Assembly: GCF_016908565.1 (NCBI RefSeq)
Contig: NZ_JAFBED010000012.1
Coordinates: 24,906-88,905 of the forward strand
Source of the DNA: Sutcliffiella tianshenii
GTDB lineage: Bacteria; Bacillota; Bacilli; Bacillales; Bacillaceae_I
Reading direction: 5' to 3'
DNA: 64,000 nucleotides
Below the pieces are notes generated by a model. It searched no databases, was not told where the DNA came from, and saw only the letters and a list, made by a program, of their open reading frames with translations. Below are positions 1 through 8,424 of this stretch, piece by piece. A program made the position numbers and the translations under genes. Numbering within the stretch: the first letter of the stretch is position 1; every line of letters starts with the position of its first letter.

Positions 1-644
1 GTGATGACGTTCGGCAAGCCGAGTGATGCGAGCTTCTGCTTGATCCGCGTCATGTTGACGGTCAACGTATTATCATCGACAAACGTCACTGTATCCCACA
101 CTTCTTCCATCAAGCTCTCCCGCGAAATATATGTATGATGCTGTTCCATCAGCTTTTTCAACAGCTTGAATTCGTTTTTGCTAAGATCAAGCTTCTGATC
201 TTTGAAATTTACGCTAAGCGTGTGATTATCCACGCTCAGTGATTCCACCGACACATTTGCATTTTCCTGTCCTGCATATTCCCCATATGTACGTCGTATC
301 GCTGCTTTCACCTTCGAATGCAGGATCTCAAACGTAAAAGGCTTTGTTATATAATAATCGGCACCAAGCTCGATCGCCATAATCTGATCCATTTCCGAGC
401 TTCTTGCAGAAATGATGATGATCGGCACCTTCGACTGCTGGCGAATGCTCCTGCATAAAAAATAACCATCATAATATGGCAGATTAATATCCAATAAAAC
501 CAGGTCCGGCTGAACCGCCGTAAATTCCGCGACGATATTACGGAAATCCGTCGGGGCATGCACCTCATACCCGTACCGTCCCAAGTGTTCGCTTATCAGC
601 TCACTCAGCTGCCCATCATCTTCAATAAGCATTAATCTGTGCAT
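1..644 (-). CDS. BceR-type two-component response regulator (3' end outside window)
   Basis: The reading frame starts at ATG 644 behind AAAAAGGAG and runs off the left edge without a stop. The N-terminal receiver domain shows the acidic pair in LIEDDG, the phospho-acceptor region LVLLDINLP and the conserved Lys in YITKPF. The C-terminal winged-helix (Trans_reg_C) segment includes LSKNEFKLLKKLMEQ and DDNTLTVNMTRIKQKL. The short DNTLTVN signature is typical of the BceR/PsdR/YxdJ group, which responds to cell-wall antibiotics with a partner BceS-type kinase and an ABC exporter. The kinase should lie to the left but is not visible. Subgroup assignment is by recalled motif similarity. Confidence 0.85.
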   Translation of the reverse strand, partial: MHRLMLIEDDGQLSELISEHLGRYGYEVHAPTDFRNIVAEFTAVQPDLVLLDINLPYYDGYFLCRSIRQQSKVPIIIISARSSEMDQIMAIELGADYYITKPFTFEILHSKVKAAIRRTYGEYAGQENANVSVESLSVDNHTLSVNFKDQKLDLSKNEFKLLKKLMEQHHTYISRESLMEEVWDTVTFVDDNTLTVNMTRIKQKLASLGLPNVI

Positions 645-752
645 GGTAAAACTCCTTTTTTAAAAAGCATGGTTCTGGTAGATTGGTAGATGTTTGCTAC
701 AGGTATATTTTAGCAGAAACCGGACCTATTTGATTAAATCATGATGATTTGA

Positions 753-1109
753 TCAATTCGGTTTATTATCTATTAAAAACTCGATCAAATCGTCTTGATT
801 ATGCGTCCTAAACACGATTTTCTCATGATCGAACACAACGAAGGTCGGGGTTCTATCAATCTCCAAAAAGTCGTATTCATCCCTGATAAATTTGAGCGAC
901 TCCTCATGCCACATGGACTGCACATGATGGATGGAATGCTCTTCAAGCAAATCAAATGTGATGGTATCGACTTTTCCCGCTACAAAAATGGCATATTTAT
1001 TCTCGTCTTCTGCTACGAGATTCTGCATTTTCTCATTGCGTTCCATGAAAGAACACCCTGACATGAAAATAATAGTAAATAGGATAATTATTAGATGATG
1101 ATTTTTCAT
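753..1109 (-). CDS. small lipoprotein with weak thioredoxin-like features
   Basis: 118 aa from ATG 1109; GGAGGT sits just upstream, so an in-frame start 15 nt further up would bury the ribosome binding site. A short hydrophobic signal ends in a lipobox (FMSGC, Cys19), so the protein is probably a membrane-anchored lipoprotein. The C-terminal part has a TPTFVVFDHEKIVF stretch resembling the cis-Pro strand of thioredoxin folds, but no CxxC is present, so a redox role is unlikely. Function is unknown. It lies downstream of corA, separated by a terminator-like hairpin. Confidence 0.65.
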   Translation of the reverse strand: MKNHHLIIILFTIIFMSGCSFMERNEKMQNLVAEDENKYAIFVAGKVDTITFDLLEEHSIHHVQSMWHEESLKFIRDEYDFLEIDRTPTFVVFDHEKIVFRTHNQDDLIEFLIDNKPN

Positions 1110-1127
1110 TGTGACCTCCTCCATAAA

Positions 1128-1152
1128 AAAAAACCGCCTTTACCAGGCAGCC
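1128..1152 (-). terminator. probable terminator after corA
   Basis: On the minus strand CTGCCT pairs with AGGCGG (one G-U pair) across a 5-nt loop and is followed directly by a run of eight or more T. It lies between corA and the small lipoprotein gene. Confidence 0.55.
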
Positions 1153-1202
1153 TTCACCATATATTACATTCTACAGAGAGCCGTTTTTTCCTTCTGAAAA
1201 TG

Positions 1203-2162
1203 TCACTTGAACCATCCCTTCATCCTAAACCAGATATACAAGCTCACTCCCATAACCGCCATGACACCAAGCGCAACAAAGTATCCGTAATGATATCTCA
1301 GCTCGGGCATGTTCTCGAAGTTCATTCCATAGATTCCTGCAATAAAGGTCAACGGAGCGAAAATGGATGTGATGATGGTCAGGACCTTCATGACATTGTT
1401 TGATTGATGAGAGTTCAAGGACAGATAATTGTCCCTGATATCTGCCGTCAACTCCCTGTTGTTCGTCACCATTTCGGATAGCTTCAGGAGGTGGTCATAG
1501 ATATCAGAGAAATATTCCTTTCTTTTCAAGACGCCACTCAGACGATGAGAATTCAGCATCCGGTAGAGCAGGTCGCGCATTGGATTGATCGTATGCCTCA
1601 GGTTCAAGAGCGCATATCTTGTATCGAACAGCTCCTCCATCAATTGGTTCATCGACTTGTCCTGGGTATTGTCCTCGATCTTATCAAGCTGATCTTCCAT
1701 TTTATATAGGAAAGGAAAATAATTATCCACGACATTGTCCAGGACTTCATAGAAGACGTAATGCTCATCCCATTTCTTCACGTTTTTCGGACTCGTCATC
1801 AAATTGTCCCACACATCATCCACCTCTTTGGAAGGGGCATGATGGAAGGTGACGACCAATTTATCCCCCAAAAAGAAATTCAATTCCTCTTTCATGATCT
1901 CTTCATCCTTTTCCTCGATGCAATGTGTCACATAAAAGGTGTGGTCATCATAGTAATCGAGCTTCGGACGCTGCAATCTATGTATACAATCCTCAATCGC
2001 CAGGGGATGGAAATGGAATGTCGTCTCCAAATGTCCGATCTCCGCATCTGTAGGCTGATTAAAATCAACCCAGACCCATTTATAGGCATTCACATCCAAG
2101 TTATCTATCGAAATATCTTTATCTAATTGATGATCCTTTGTCATTCCGGCAATCCGTATCAT
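1203..2162 (-). CDS. corA: CorA-family magnesium/cobalt transporter
   Basis: 319 aa, normal for CorA. The hallmark GMN motif is at residues 279-281 in YGMNFENMPE, between the two C-terminal membrane helices (about 260-280 and 292-312). The N-terminal cytoplasmic alpha/beta funnel domain precedes it and the basic C-terminus RMKGWFK follows. CorA forms a homopentameric Mg2+ channel in the cytoplasmic membrane. The start at 2162 has AGAGGAAG upstream. No Mg2+ riboswitch is visible in the short leader. Confidence 0.93.
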   Translation of the reverse strand: MIRIAGMTKDHQLDKDISIDNLDVNAYKWVWVDFNQPTDAEIGHLETTFHFHPLAIEDCIHRLQRPKLDYYDDHTFYVTHCIEEKDEEIMKEELNFFLGDKLVVTFHHAPSKEVDDVWDNLMTSPKNVKKWDEHYVFYEVLDNVVDNYFPFLYKMEDQLDKIEDNTQDKSMNQLMEELFDTRYALLNLRHTINPMRDLLYRMLNSHRLSGVLKRKEYFSDIYDHLLKLSEMVTNNRELTADIRDNYLSLNSHQSNNVMKVLTIITSIFAPLTFIAGIYGMNFENMPELRYHYGYFVALGVMAVMGVSLYIWFRMKGWFK

Positions 2163-2228
2163 ACAATCTTCCTCTCGCTGTTTCTTTCCTTTACTTATAC
2201 CCCTTTTCAGGAAAATTAAAATCAGGCG

Positions 2229-2259
2229 TTGACTCTTGGGTTACCCAAGACCCTATACT
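2229..2259 (+). promoter_or_regulatory. MerR-type promoter with dyad operator
   Basis: -35 TTGACT (2229-2234) and -10 TATACT (2254-2259) are separated by 19 bp, the over-long spacer typical of MerR-activated promoters. A perfect dyad, TCTTGGGT-T-ACCCAAGA (2234-2250), fills the spacer. It lies 55 bp before the merR-like gene, implying autoregulation. Confidence 0.85.
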
Positions 2260-2313
2260 TAAGATAGACGGCAGAGGTGCACATCTGTAAAGTCTGCTTG
2301 GAGGAGTGAGAGC

Positions 2314-3138
2314 ATGTTTAAAATCGGGGAATTTGCAAAGCTGAGTGGCTTGTCCATTCATACGTTATACCATTATGAGGGCATAGGCCTGATCGAGCCA
2401 AGCTTTGTTGATCCGCATACCAATTATCGATATTATGACGCGGGTCAGCTCGTGTTGATCAATAAAATCGCTGCGCTGAAGGATGCTGGATTCTCACTTG
2501 GGGAAATCGTGAAGGTTCTTTTGGACACGCCTGTCAACAAGGAACTCATCCCTATGCTTGAATCAAAAGCCGAGTCCCTGGAAAAATTGCTCGAGCAGGA
2601 AACCAACAGACTCGAACGTCTCCGTACCAACATTTTTCTTATAAAAAACGGAGGGGTACCGATGATGAATGACATCTCAATCAAAAAAGTGGAGCCGATA
2701 TTAGTGGCATCCATCAGGGAAGAGTTTAAAGAAGAGAGCTTTGATGCATTTTGCGAAAGACTGTGGGGGCAGGTAAACGATCACATTGACCGTTCAGAAG
2801 CCAAGCGGACCATCCCCTGTATGACGATATACCATTCAGGCTTGTATGTTCACACGGATTCTGCCATCGATCTCGAGGTTGCAGAGCCGATCACGAAAGT
2901 GATTCCCGGGAATGCAACAGTGAAGGTGCACGAGCTGCCAGCCGTGGAAAAGATGGCATGTGTGGTGCATAAAGGACCCTTTTCCACTATCGGAGAAACA
3001 TCGCGTGCCTTGTTTGAGTGGATTGCAGAGAACAGGTACAACGTGATGGGACCTGTACGTGAAATCTACCACAAGGGCGACTGGGTGACCGAGGATACGA
3101 ATGAGTATGTGACAGAGCTGCAGGTGCCGATTGAATAG
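2314..3138 (+). CDS. MerR-family regulator with GyrI-like effector-binding domain
   Basis: 274 aa behind GGAGGAG. Residues 1-70 form a MerR winged helix (FKIGEFAKLSGLSIHTLYHY, then the wing ending NYRYYD). A coiled-coil linker follows at about 75-110. Residues from about 125 to the end form a GyrI/AraC-effector-like domain ending EIYHKGDW...ELQVPIE. This is the BmrR/BltR architecture, in which a hydrophobic drug or metabolite activates transcription from a 19-bp-spaced promoter. Exactly such a promoter precedes this gene. No efflux pump is adjacent, so the target may be only itself or a distant gene. Confidence 0.88.
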   Translation: MFKIGEFAKLSGLSIHTLYHYEGIGLIEPSFVDPHTNYRYYDAGQLVLINKIAALKDAGFSLGEIVKVLLDTPVNKELIPMLESKAESLEKLLEQETNRLERLRTNIFLIKNGGVPMMNDISIKKVEPILVASIREEFKEESFDAFCERLWGQVNDHIDRSEAKRTIPCMTIYHSGLYVHTDSAIDLEVAEPITKVIPGNATVKVHELPAVEKMACVVHKGPFSTIGETSRALFEWIAENRYNVMGPVREIYHKGDWVTEDTNEYVTELQVPIE

Positions 3139-3146
3139 CAGGAAAA

Positions 3147-3170
3147 AACCCACCGCAATTCAGGTGGGTT
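3147..3170. terminator. bidirectional terminator
   Basis: AACCCACC (3147-3154) pairs with GGTGGGTT (3163-3170). T-rich sequence follows on the plus side and an A-run precedes it, so it can serve both the MerR gene and the convergent ssuA. Confidence 0.8.
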
Positions 3171-3178
3171 TGCTTGTT

Positions 3179-4168
3179 TTACTCTATCCCTTCCGGCAGC
3201 CAATCCGGATCTAGTTCCACGGCATCTGATATATTTATCCCATTCGGGAACAGTCCTATTCCATGGAAGGTATCCGCCAGATCCTGCTGAACCTTTACGG
3301 CGTTTTCATCCACCTTCAACACGCCAAAGTCCCTTCTTTCATTCGCGTTAATCAATGGCGCCTCATCGAGATTAAGCTCTTCCGCAAGAATTTCTGCTAC
3401 CTCTTTTTTGTTTTTGTTTGCCCATTGGTTGGACTTCTCCAATTCCTCCAAAATGATTTTTACAAGCTCCGGATTGTCTTCCAGAATCTCTTCGGAACCG
3501 AAATAGAAGGTTCTATTCTCCGTTAACCCTTCCCCATTCACAATTGTTTTAGTATCAAATAAACTTTCAACAATGGATAGATAAGGATCCCATGTTCCCA
3601 GGACATCGATCTTATCCGATGAAAAAGCGGCTGATCCTTCAGCGGCGTCCGCATAGTAGACAACATCTACATCATTTTCCGATAATCCTTCTTTCTCCAG
3701 TGCCTTCAACAAAAGATAATGCATGTTCCCGCCTTTTGTCACCCCTACTTTTTTACCTTTCAAATCTGTAACTTTCTCAATTCCTGAATCCTTCTTCGCT
3801 ACAAGGGCGACCCCTTTAGGGTAGGGCGTTTCAGAAGCAGCATATTGGATCGGCTTTCCACCAGCTTGGGAAAAGACACTATTCGCATCCGAAGCATGAC
3901 CAAAATCGATATGACCTGCATGCAAAGCTTCCAACAAGGCTGTTCCGATGGAAAAGACCTTCCATTCCACCTCATAGCCCTCCTCCTTCAGTCTGTCATC
4001 CAGATTCCCCCTTGCTTTAAGAATGTTCAGCGTGTTGCCTTTCTGATAGCCGATAATCACCTTTTTCTCAGCACCAGCTGCATCCCCGCCCGTACTGTCC
4101 GAGGAACCACACGCTACTGCTACCAATAAGCTTGCAATCGCAATTAATGTTAATAAAATCCTCTTCAT
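3179..4168 (-). CDS. ssuA: SsuA-type substrate-binding lipoprotein of an ABC importer
   Basis: 329 aa with a signal peptide and lipobox ending at Cys20 (LVAVAC). The mature region is a periplasmic-binding-protein-like type II fold of the nitrate/sulfonate/taurine (NMT1/SsuA) group: IGYQKGNTLNILKARG at the start, then LHAGHIDFGHASDANSVFSQAGGKPIQY and LGTWDPYLSIVES, all characteristic of aliphatic-sulfonate binders. It should capture a sulfonate outside the membrane and deliver it to SsuC. Last gene of the SAM-riboswitch operon; its ribosome binding site overlaps the end of ssuB. The substrate is inferred from family and riboswitch, not proven. Confidence 0.85.
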   Translation of the reverse strand: MKRILLTLIAIASLLVAVACGSSDSTGGDAAGAEKKVIIGYQKGNTLNILKARGNLDDRLKEEGYEVEWKVFSIGTALLEALHAGHIDFGHASDANSVFSQAGGKPIQYAASETPYPKGVALVAKKDSGIEKVTDLKGKKVGVTKGGNMHYLLLKALEKEGLSENDVDVVYYADAAEGSAAFSSDKIDVLGTWDPYLSIVESLFDTKTIVNGEGLTENRTFYFGSEEILEDNPELVKIILEELEKSNQWANKNKKEVAEILAEELNLDEAPLINANERRDFGVLKVDENAVKVQQDLADTFHGIGLFPNGINISDAVELDPDWLPEGIE

Positions 4169-4170
4169 CT

Positions 4171-4890
4171 CTACACTCCTTCTCCCTTATCCAAAATTCT
4201 TTCAAGAATCATGTTCTCATAAACTGTAAACCTCGCATCCTTTACACGGGGACGCTGCAAATCAATTTTCACATCCAAGGAGATTCCTCCATCTTCTATC
4301 AGGACGACCCGGTCAGCGAGAATGATCGCTTCACTGACATCATGTGTCACCAATATCGAGGTGAAGCGCTGCTGCTTCCAAAGCTGTTCAATCAGTGATT
4401 GCATTTCAATTCTTGTTAAGGCATCCAGTGCACCCAGCGGTTCATCAAATAGAATCAGATCCGGATCTCCTGCCAAAGCCCGGGCAAGTGATACCCTCTG
4501 CTTCTGTCCGCCTGATAAAACCCCAGGCCACTCGCTGCTTTTTTCAAGCAGGCCCACATTACCCAAAGCCTGCTCCGCTTTGGTGCGGTCGGAATTTCCA
4601 ACCCTGACGTTGGTCAGCACGTCTTTCCATGGGAGCAGCCTCGCATCCTGGAACATCATTCTTGTTGTTTCCTGCACTCCTTTTACTTCCTTGCTGTTGA
4701 AGGTGATTACTCCCCCTGTTACGCTCTCCAATCCCGCTATCGTTCGAAGGAGGGTGCTCTTCCCACAGCCGCTTTTACCCACAATGGCTACAAACTCTCC
4801 TGGTTTCACATGGAAATTGATATCCTTCAGAACTTTTAACGAACCAAAGCTTTTGTCCAGATGTTGAATATTGATCTCTACTCCTGCCAC
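4171..4890 (-). CDS. ssuB: SsuB-type ABC transporter ATP-binding protein
   Basis: 239 aa from a GTG at 4890 that overlaps the ssuC TAG by one base. AAAGGAGAG lies about 7 nt upstream, which favours this start over an ATG 75 nt further up inside ssuC. Walker A is GKSGCGKST, the Q-loop FQDARLLPW, the signature LSGGQKQR, Walker B LILFDEPLGALD and the H-loop THD. The LPW element after the Q-loop is typical of SsuB/TauB/NrtD ATPases. It powers uptake through SsuC, and the one-base overlap suggests translational coupling. Confidence 0.9.
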   Translation of the reverse strand: MAGVEINIQHLDKSFGSLKVLKDINFHVKPGEFVAIVGKSGCGKSTLLRTIAGLESVTGGVITFNSKEVKGVQETTRMMFQDARLLPWKDVLTNVRVGNSDRTKAEQALGNVGLLEKSSEWPGVLSGGQKQRVSLARALAGDPDLILFDEPLGALDALTRIEMQSLIEQLWKQQRFTSILVTHDVSEAIILADRVVLIEDGGISLDVKIDLQRPRVKDARFTVYENMILERILDKGEGV

Positions 4891-5711
4891 TATAACGCTC
4901 TCCTTTTCAACTTTCTTGTCGAACGTTTCTTGCTTTTGAAGAAATTGGGATGCCATTGCAGCCACCTGCGTTCAAGCAAGGTTGCGATGTAGTCTGACAG
5001 CTTTCCTAACAACGCATATAAAATGATACTCAGTATCACAATGTCCATCTGTACAAACTCCCTAGCAGAAGTTGCCATATAGCCGATTCCGGAATCAGAA
5101 CCGATCGTCTCCGCCACAATCAGCGACATCCACATGATCCCCAGGGCATATCTCACCCCGACCAGTATCGAAGGCAATGCTCCGGGAAGAATGATGTTCG
5201 TGAACAGCTGCCACGGCTTCAGGCGGTAGATGCGTCCCATTTCAAGCAGTCCCTTATCCACGTTCTTGATTCCATGGAAGGTATTCAAGTAAATGGGAAA
5301 AGCCACACCAAGGGCTACCAGAAATATTTTTGCCTCCTCCCCGATCCCATACCAGATAATGACCAATGGAATCAGTGCCAAATGGGGGATGGTCCGGACC
5401 ATTTGGATAGAAGTATCGAACAATCTTTCAAAAATCAAGAAGGTTCCATTTATCAGACCAAGTACAAGTCCTATCGAGCCTCCTATCAGAAACCCTATCA
5501 GTGCCCTCCCTGTACTCACCGCTATGTAGTCGAACAGATCTCCTGACTTGGTGAGTCTGATTGCCCCTTCAACCACACTTAGCGGGGTTGGCAAAAAGTT
5601 CTTGGCGATATAACCTGCCTGACCGAGCACCTGCCATACTCCGATAAAGATCATTGGGACCAGCCAAGGAAGAACATGATTCACAAATCTACTATTTTTT
5701 CCTTTCCACAT
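4890..5711 (-). CDS. ssuC: SsuC-type ABC transporter permease
   Basis: 273 aa integral membrane protein of the BPD_transp_1 family with about six helices (for example near residues 12-32, 72-95, 105-135, 195-215, 230-250). The permease EAA loop is visible as EMGRIYRLKPWQLFTNIILPGALPS. The sequence RTIPHLALIPLVIIWYGIGEEAKI is typical of sulfonate/taurine permeases. AGGAGG precedes the start. Second gene of the SAM-riboswitch operon, 14 bp after the AhpD-like gene. Confidence 0.9.
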   Translation of the reverse strand: MWKGKNSRFVNHVLPWLVPMIFIGVWQVLGQAGYIAKNFLPTPLSVVEGAIRLTKSGDLFDYIAVSTGRALIGFLIGGSIGLVLGLINGTFLIFERLFDTSIQMVRTIPHLALIPLVIIWYGIGEEAKIFLVALGVAFPIYLNTFHGIKNVDKGLLEMGRIYRLKPWQLFTNIILPGALPSILVGVRYALGIMWMSLIVAETIGSDSGIGYMATSAREFVQMDIVILSIILYALLGKLSDYIATLLERRWLQWHPNFFKSKKRSTRKLKRRAL

Positions 5712-5725
5712 TTGAATTCCTCCTG

Positions 5726-6295
5726 TTACTCACCATAAGCAAGCAATACTTCATCGATGTGCCGGATAGCTGCACCCGCTAACAGGGCTGATGCGATACG
5801 GCTTGTTTCCTTGATTTCCTCTTCGCTGATGGACCGGATTACCGCCTGCTCCTTGAACAAGGCGATATGGTAGCGGCTTTTTAAAGCGTAACTAATGGAT
5901 AACCCTATTAATGTCTTTGTTTTTCCATCCAGGTGGAAACAGTCTTCGTTTATGGGATATGTAAAGAACTCTTCTGCACTTAAGGAAGAAAACTCTCGTA
6001 AGTGCTCTTCATCATCAGGCAAAGGGTATGCCTGTATCGACGCCGAAATCACCGCAGCTTCCACCAGCTCTTCCACACTTGCTCCTGCCTCTTTTGCTTT
6101 TTTTGTATGATAATCTACACAATAGCTACATTTTGTTACATGAGTAACTGCCACCGCAATGATTTCCTTGGTCTTTGGATCAAGTGAACCTCCCGACCAT
6201 ACTTCATCTGCAAAATTGCGATATTTCCTGAATGGTTTCGGCGCTTTTTTCAAAGCCTTCCCTAAATTCGTGCGAACCTCTTGATATGTAGCCAT
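5726..6295 (-). CDS. AhpD-like / carboxymuconolactone decarboxylase family protein
   Basis: 189 aa from ATG 6295, behind GGGAGGGG; an upstream in-frame start would absorb that site. A CMD domain carries the AhpD redox motif CSYC with a following His (Cys56, Cys59, His63) in THVTKCSYCVDYHTKKAKEAG. A second, degenerate half without cysteines follows (residues about 105-185), so the gene looks like a CMD duplication. AhpD-like proteins act as thiol peroxidase partners or related disulfide enzymes. As first gene of a SAM-controlled sulfonate-uptake operon it may act in oxidative or sulfur metabolism; that role is inference. Confidence 0.82.
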   Translation of the reverse strand: MATYQEVRTNLGKALKKAPKPFRKYRNFADEVWSGGSLDPKTKEIIAVAVTHVTKCSYCVDYHTKKAKEAGASVEELVEAAVISASIQAYPLPDDEEHLREFSSLSAEEFFTYPINEDCFHLDGKTKTLIGLSISYALKSRYHIALFKEQAVIRSISEEEIKETSRIASALLAGAAIRHIDEVLLAYGE

Positions 6296-6383
6296 ACTGT
6301 TTACCCCTCCCGATTTTTCGAGCATCAAAATATAATTAAACTTATATGTTTGGTTGGTTTAAGTTATGCACATTTCCCCCCAA

Positions 6384-6541
6384 TAAAAAAACCCCCTTCC
6401 AATAAATAAGAAGAGGGTTCATTAAAAAATCCCCTTCTCATCTTCCAGAGCATGCTCTGTTGGAATTAGCACCATTCAATCCTTCGATTGCGGTTGCTGA
6501 GGTTTCGCAGGGCCAGACCCTCCACCTCTCTTGATAAGAAG
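6384..6541 (-). promoter_or_regulatory. SAM-I (S-box) riboswitch with terminator
   Basis: The minus strand reads CTTATCAAGAGAGGTGGAGGG near 6541-6520, then CTGGCCC and GAAACCTCAGCAACCG, then GAATGGTGCTAATTCC and a closing GATGAGAAG near 6436. These are the conserved S-box blocks in order. A terminator hairpin follows: AACCCTCTTC (6419-6410) pairs with GGAAGGGGGTT, then seven T (ending near 6384). SAM binding should stop transcription into the AhpD-like gene and ssuCBA, tying the operon to methionine/SAM shortage. Confidence 0.95.
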
Positions 6542-6729
6542 TAATTCGTATTTAATTTTATTCCAAGTTAACAGGTAAGTTTAATTGTTTATCAGCATAA
6601 CAGGTATTTATTTACTTTACAAGAACTTTTTCAATTTTTCTAACTTTTTATCTATCCAGTTTGAAACCTCCTTACACCCTCTGCGTAATAACTACTACAG
6701 AGGGAAAATTATTCAAGGAGGAATTTTAC

Positions 6730-6936
6730 ATGAAAGAAAAAGGCTGTATCAAATGTGGCTCCACCAGCGCAGGAACAAAGGAGATCGCCACTACCGGAAC
6801 AGGGCTTTCCAAAATGTTCGATATCCAGCATAACCGCTTCATCGTCGTATTCTGCAAGAACTGCGGCTACTCGGAATTCTATAACAAGGACACCTCCACC
6901 GCTTCGAATGTGATCGACTTCTTTTTTGGCGGGTGA
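6730..6936 (+). CDS. small zinc-ribbon protein
   Basis: 68 aa, ATG 6730 behind AAGGAGG. Two CxxC pairs, CIKCGS (residues 6-9) and CKNCGY (about 42-45), form a zinc ribbon of the type annotated as nucleic-acid-binding Zn-ribbon (Pfam zf-family, recalled). The middle part TGLSKMFDIQHNRFIVVFCKNC is typical of that small family. Cytosolic; molecular role unknown. It is divergent from the S-box operon. Confidence 0.8.
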   Translation: MKEKGCIKCGSTSAGTKEIATTGTGLSKMFDIQHNRFIVVFCKNCGYSEFYNKDTSTASNVIDFFFGG

Positions 6937-6944
6937 GGATTTCT

Positions 6945-6974
6945 CCGCTACTGCTTGGTGTGGTAGCGGGTTTT
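6945..6974 (+). terminator. terminator after the zinc-ribbon gene
   Basis: CCGCTAC (6945-6951) pairs with GTAGCGG (6963-6969), followed by GTTTT. Confidence 0.75.
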
Positions 6975-7045
6975 ATGATTCGGTTCATCTGAATCTTTTA
7001 CTTAGGCAGGCCTTTCCTTTAACGAATAACCAGCAAAGGAAGAAT

Positions 7046-7231
7046 AAGCGGAGTTTCTCCGGTTAAATGCAAAGTATAGCCTGTTTCAGGGGAAATAAGG
7101 GAAGTTTTTCCGCTTACGCACACTAAAACCACCCGTTTTTAAATTTTTCGAGCAAATAGGCGGAATTTCTCCGCCTATTTCAGCTTTTTTTTAAAGTAAT
7201 TTCTAATTAAGCGGAATTTCTCCGCCTATTA
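7046..7231. repeat. four related GCGGAA-N-TCCGC hairpins
   Basis: Copies lie near 7046-7062, 7097-7114, 7155-7179 and 7207-7231. The best ones are perfect inverted repeats such as AATAGGCGGA / TCCGCCTATT around a 5-nt ATTTC centre; the first two are decayed. Spacing is 51, 61 and 51 bp. No gene is apparent between 6937 and 7344. Confidence 0.75.
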
Positions 7232-7344
7232 TTATCCTAAATAACTAGATGAAGGAATCAGCTGCAAGATCAACCAAATCGAAAACGAACTGTAAATGAT
7301 AGTAGACCTGATTTTGTAATTTTATCCTGGTGACGCCTTTCTTC

Positions 7345-8106
7345 CTAAATTGGCTCAGCTTTTATAATGAACCTCTCCTGAGTAACATCAAAATAGCCCT
7401 TTGACTCGATCTTGCGGTGGATCCCGTAAAGCTGTTCCATATAATCGCCCATTTCAAAGTCCGGGATTTGCCAGGGAATGGCCTTCAGGTAATAGACCAA
7501 TGCCCCGACGTCATAGAAGCGCTGAACTGGGGTTTCCTCTTTGGCGAAGACTACTCGGAACCCGTTGTCCTCGAGTTCTTTTTTAGCAAAATCTAGCTGC
7601 CAATGAAGATATTCCTGGTTGAGCGGAATTCCGAGTGCCTCATTGATCTCGGCACAATCCGCTCCTCCTACCTGTTGCGTCAGAAAAATCCCATTTTCCG
7701 AAATGACCCTTCTCACCTCTTGTGCAGAGTATGCTTCATGCTTGTTGATGATAAGATCAAACTGCCCATTTGTAAAAGGCAGCAGGTTGTCCTCGTCTAC
7801 CTCTACCACGGTTACCCCCAATGGATGGAGCCGCTTTTTGGAGATGGGAAAATTGGGTTTGTATCCTTCCGTTGCGAACACGGAATGTGGAAACGGCTGG
7901 AGTTTGGCAAGAAGCTCTCCGCCTCCTGTCCCCATATCAAGCAAGCTTGTCGCTTCCGTGATCAACTTTTTCGCCATGCTGCCGTAAGACCAGGATAGTA
8001 GACTTGCAGCCATACGTCCTGTATCCGTCACATAGGAAAAATCCCAGCCGGAAAAATCCTGTTCGGCCTCTTTTAAATAGTGGATGAATGATTTGTCATT
8101 TATCAT
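7345..8106 (-). CDS. class I SAM-dependent methyltransferase
   Basis: 253 aa, ATG 8106 with GGAGGTAATCC. Motif I of Rossmann methyltransferases is LLDMGTGGGELLAKL at residues 55-69. The acidic motif II region VTVVEVDEDN and a motif III/IV-like FDLIINKHEAYSAQEVRRVI follow, ending with a catalytic-type strand NGIFLTQQVGG. The architecture resembles the Methyltransf_25/31 group. The small-molecule or RNA substrate cannot be told. Flanked by divergent and convergent unrelated genes, so probably monocistronic. Confidence 0.85.
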   Translation of the reverse strand: MINDKSFIHYLKEAEQDFSGWDFSYVTDTGRMAASLLSWSYGSMAKKLITEATSLLDMGTGGGELLAKLQPFPHSVFATEGYKPNFPISKKRLHPLGVTVVEVDEDNLLPFTNGQFDLIINKHEAYSAQEVRRVISENGIFLTQQVGGADCAEINEALGIPLNQEYLHWQLDFAKKELEDNGFRVVFAKEETPVQRFYDVGALVYYLKAIPWQIPDFEMGDYMEQLYGIHRKIESKGYFDVTQERFIIKAEPI

Positions 8107-8424
8107 GGATTACCTCCAATTTTAGTTTGCTTTGTTTAGGCCAGCCCGCCGGAGGTCCGCGGCTGCGTTTTTATATATCATGCTCCAATAGATTCATAGT
8201 GAGCAGTCCTTTCTTCTTTATCTCCTTCTAATATACCAAATGTTCCGACTGCTTTCTGCCGCATAAAAATAAATATTTCCAGCCACCTGTTTTATATTCC
8301 CTTGCATCCGACCATATTGATACTAAGACTCTGTGAAAATATCAGTTCTAAGGTCCATTTTTTTCACATATACAGGTATTAACTCTTGCTATGGGACAAG
8401 CAATCGAATTGGAGGGGAAATCTT

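Noticed and set aside
732..756. Imperfect 25-bp palindrome at the stop of the small lipoprotein gene
   Set aside because: A/T-rich, no T-run and no obvious operator context; too weak to call terminator or binding site.
4891..4965. Upstream ATG start for ssuB, 25 codons longer
   Set aside because: It would lie inside ssuC; the GTG at 4890 has its own AAAGGAGAG and overlaps the ssuC stop by one base.
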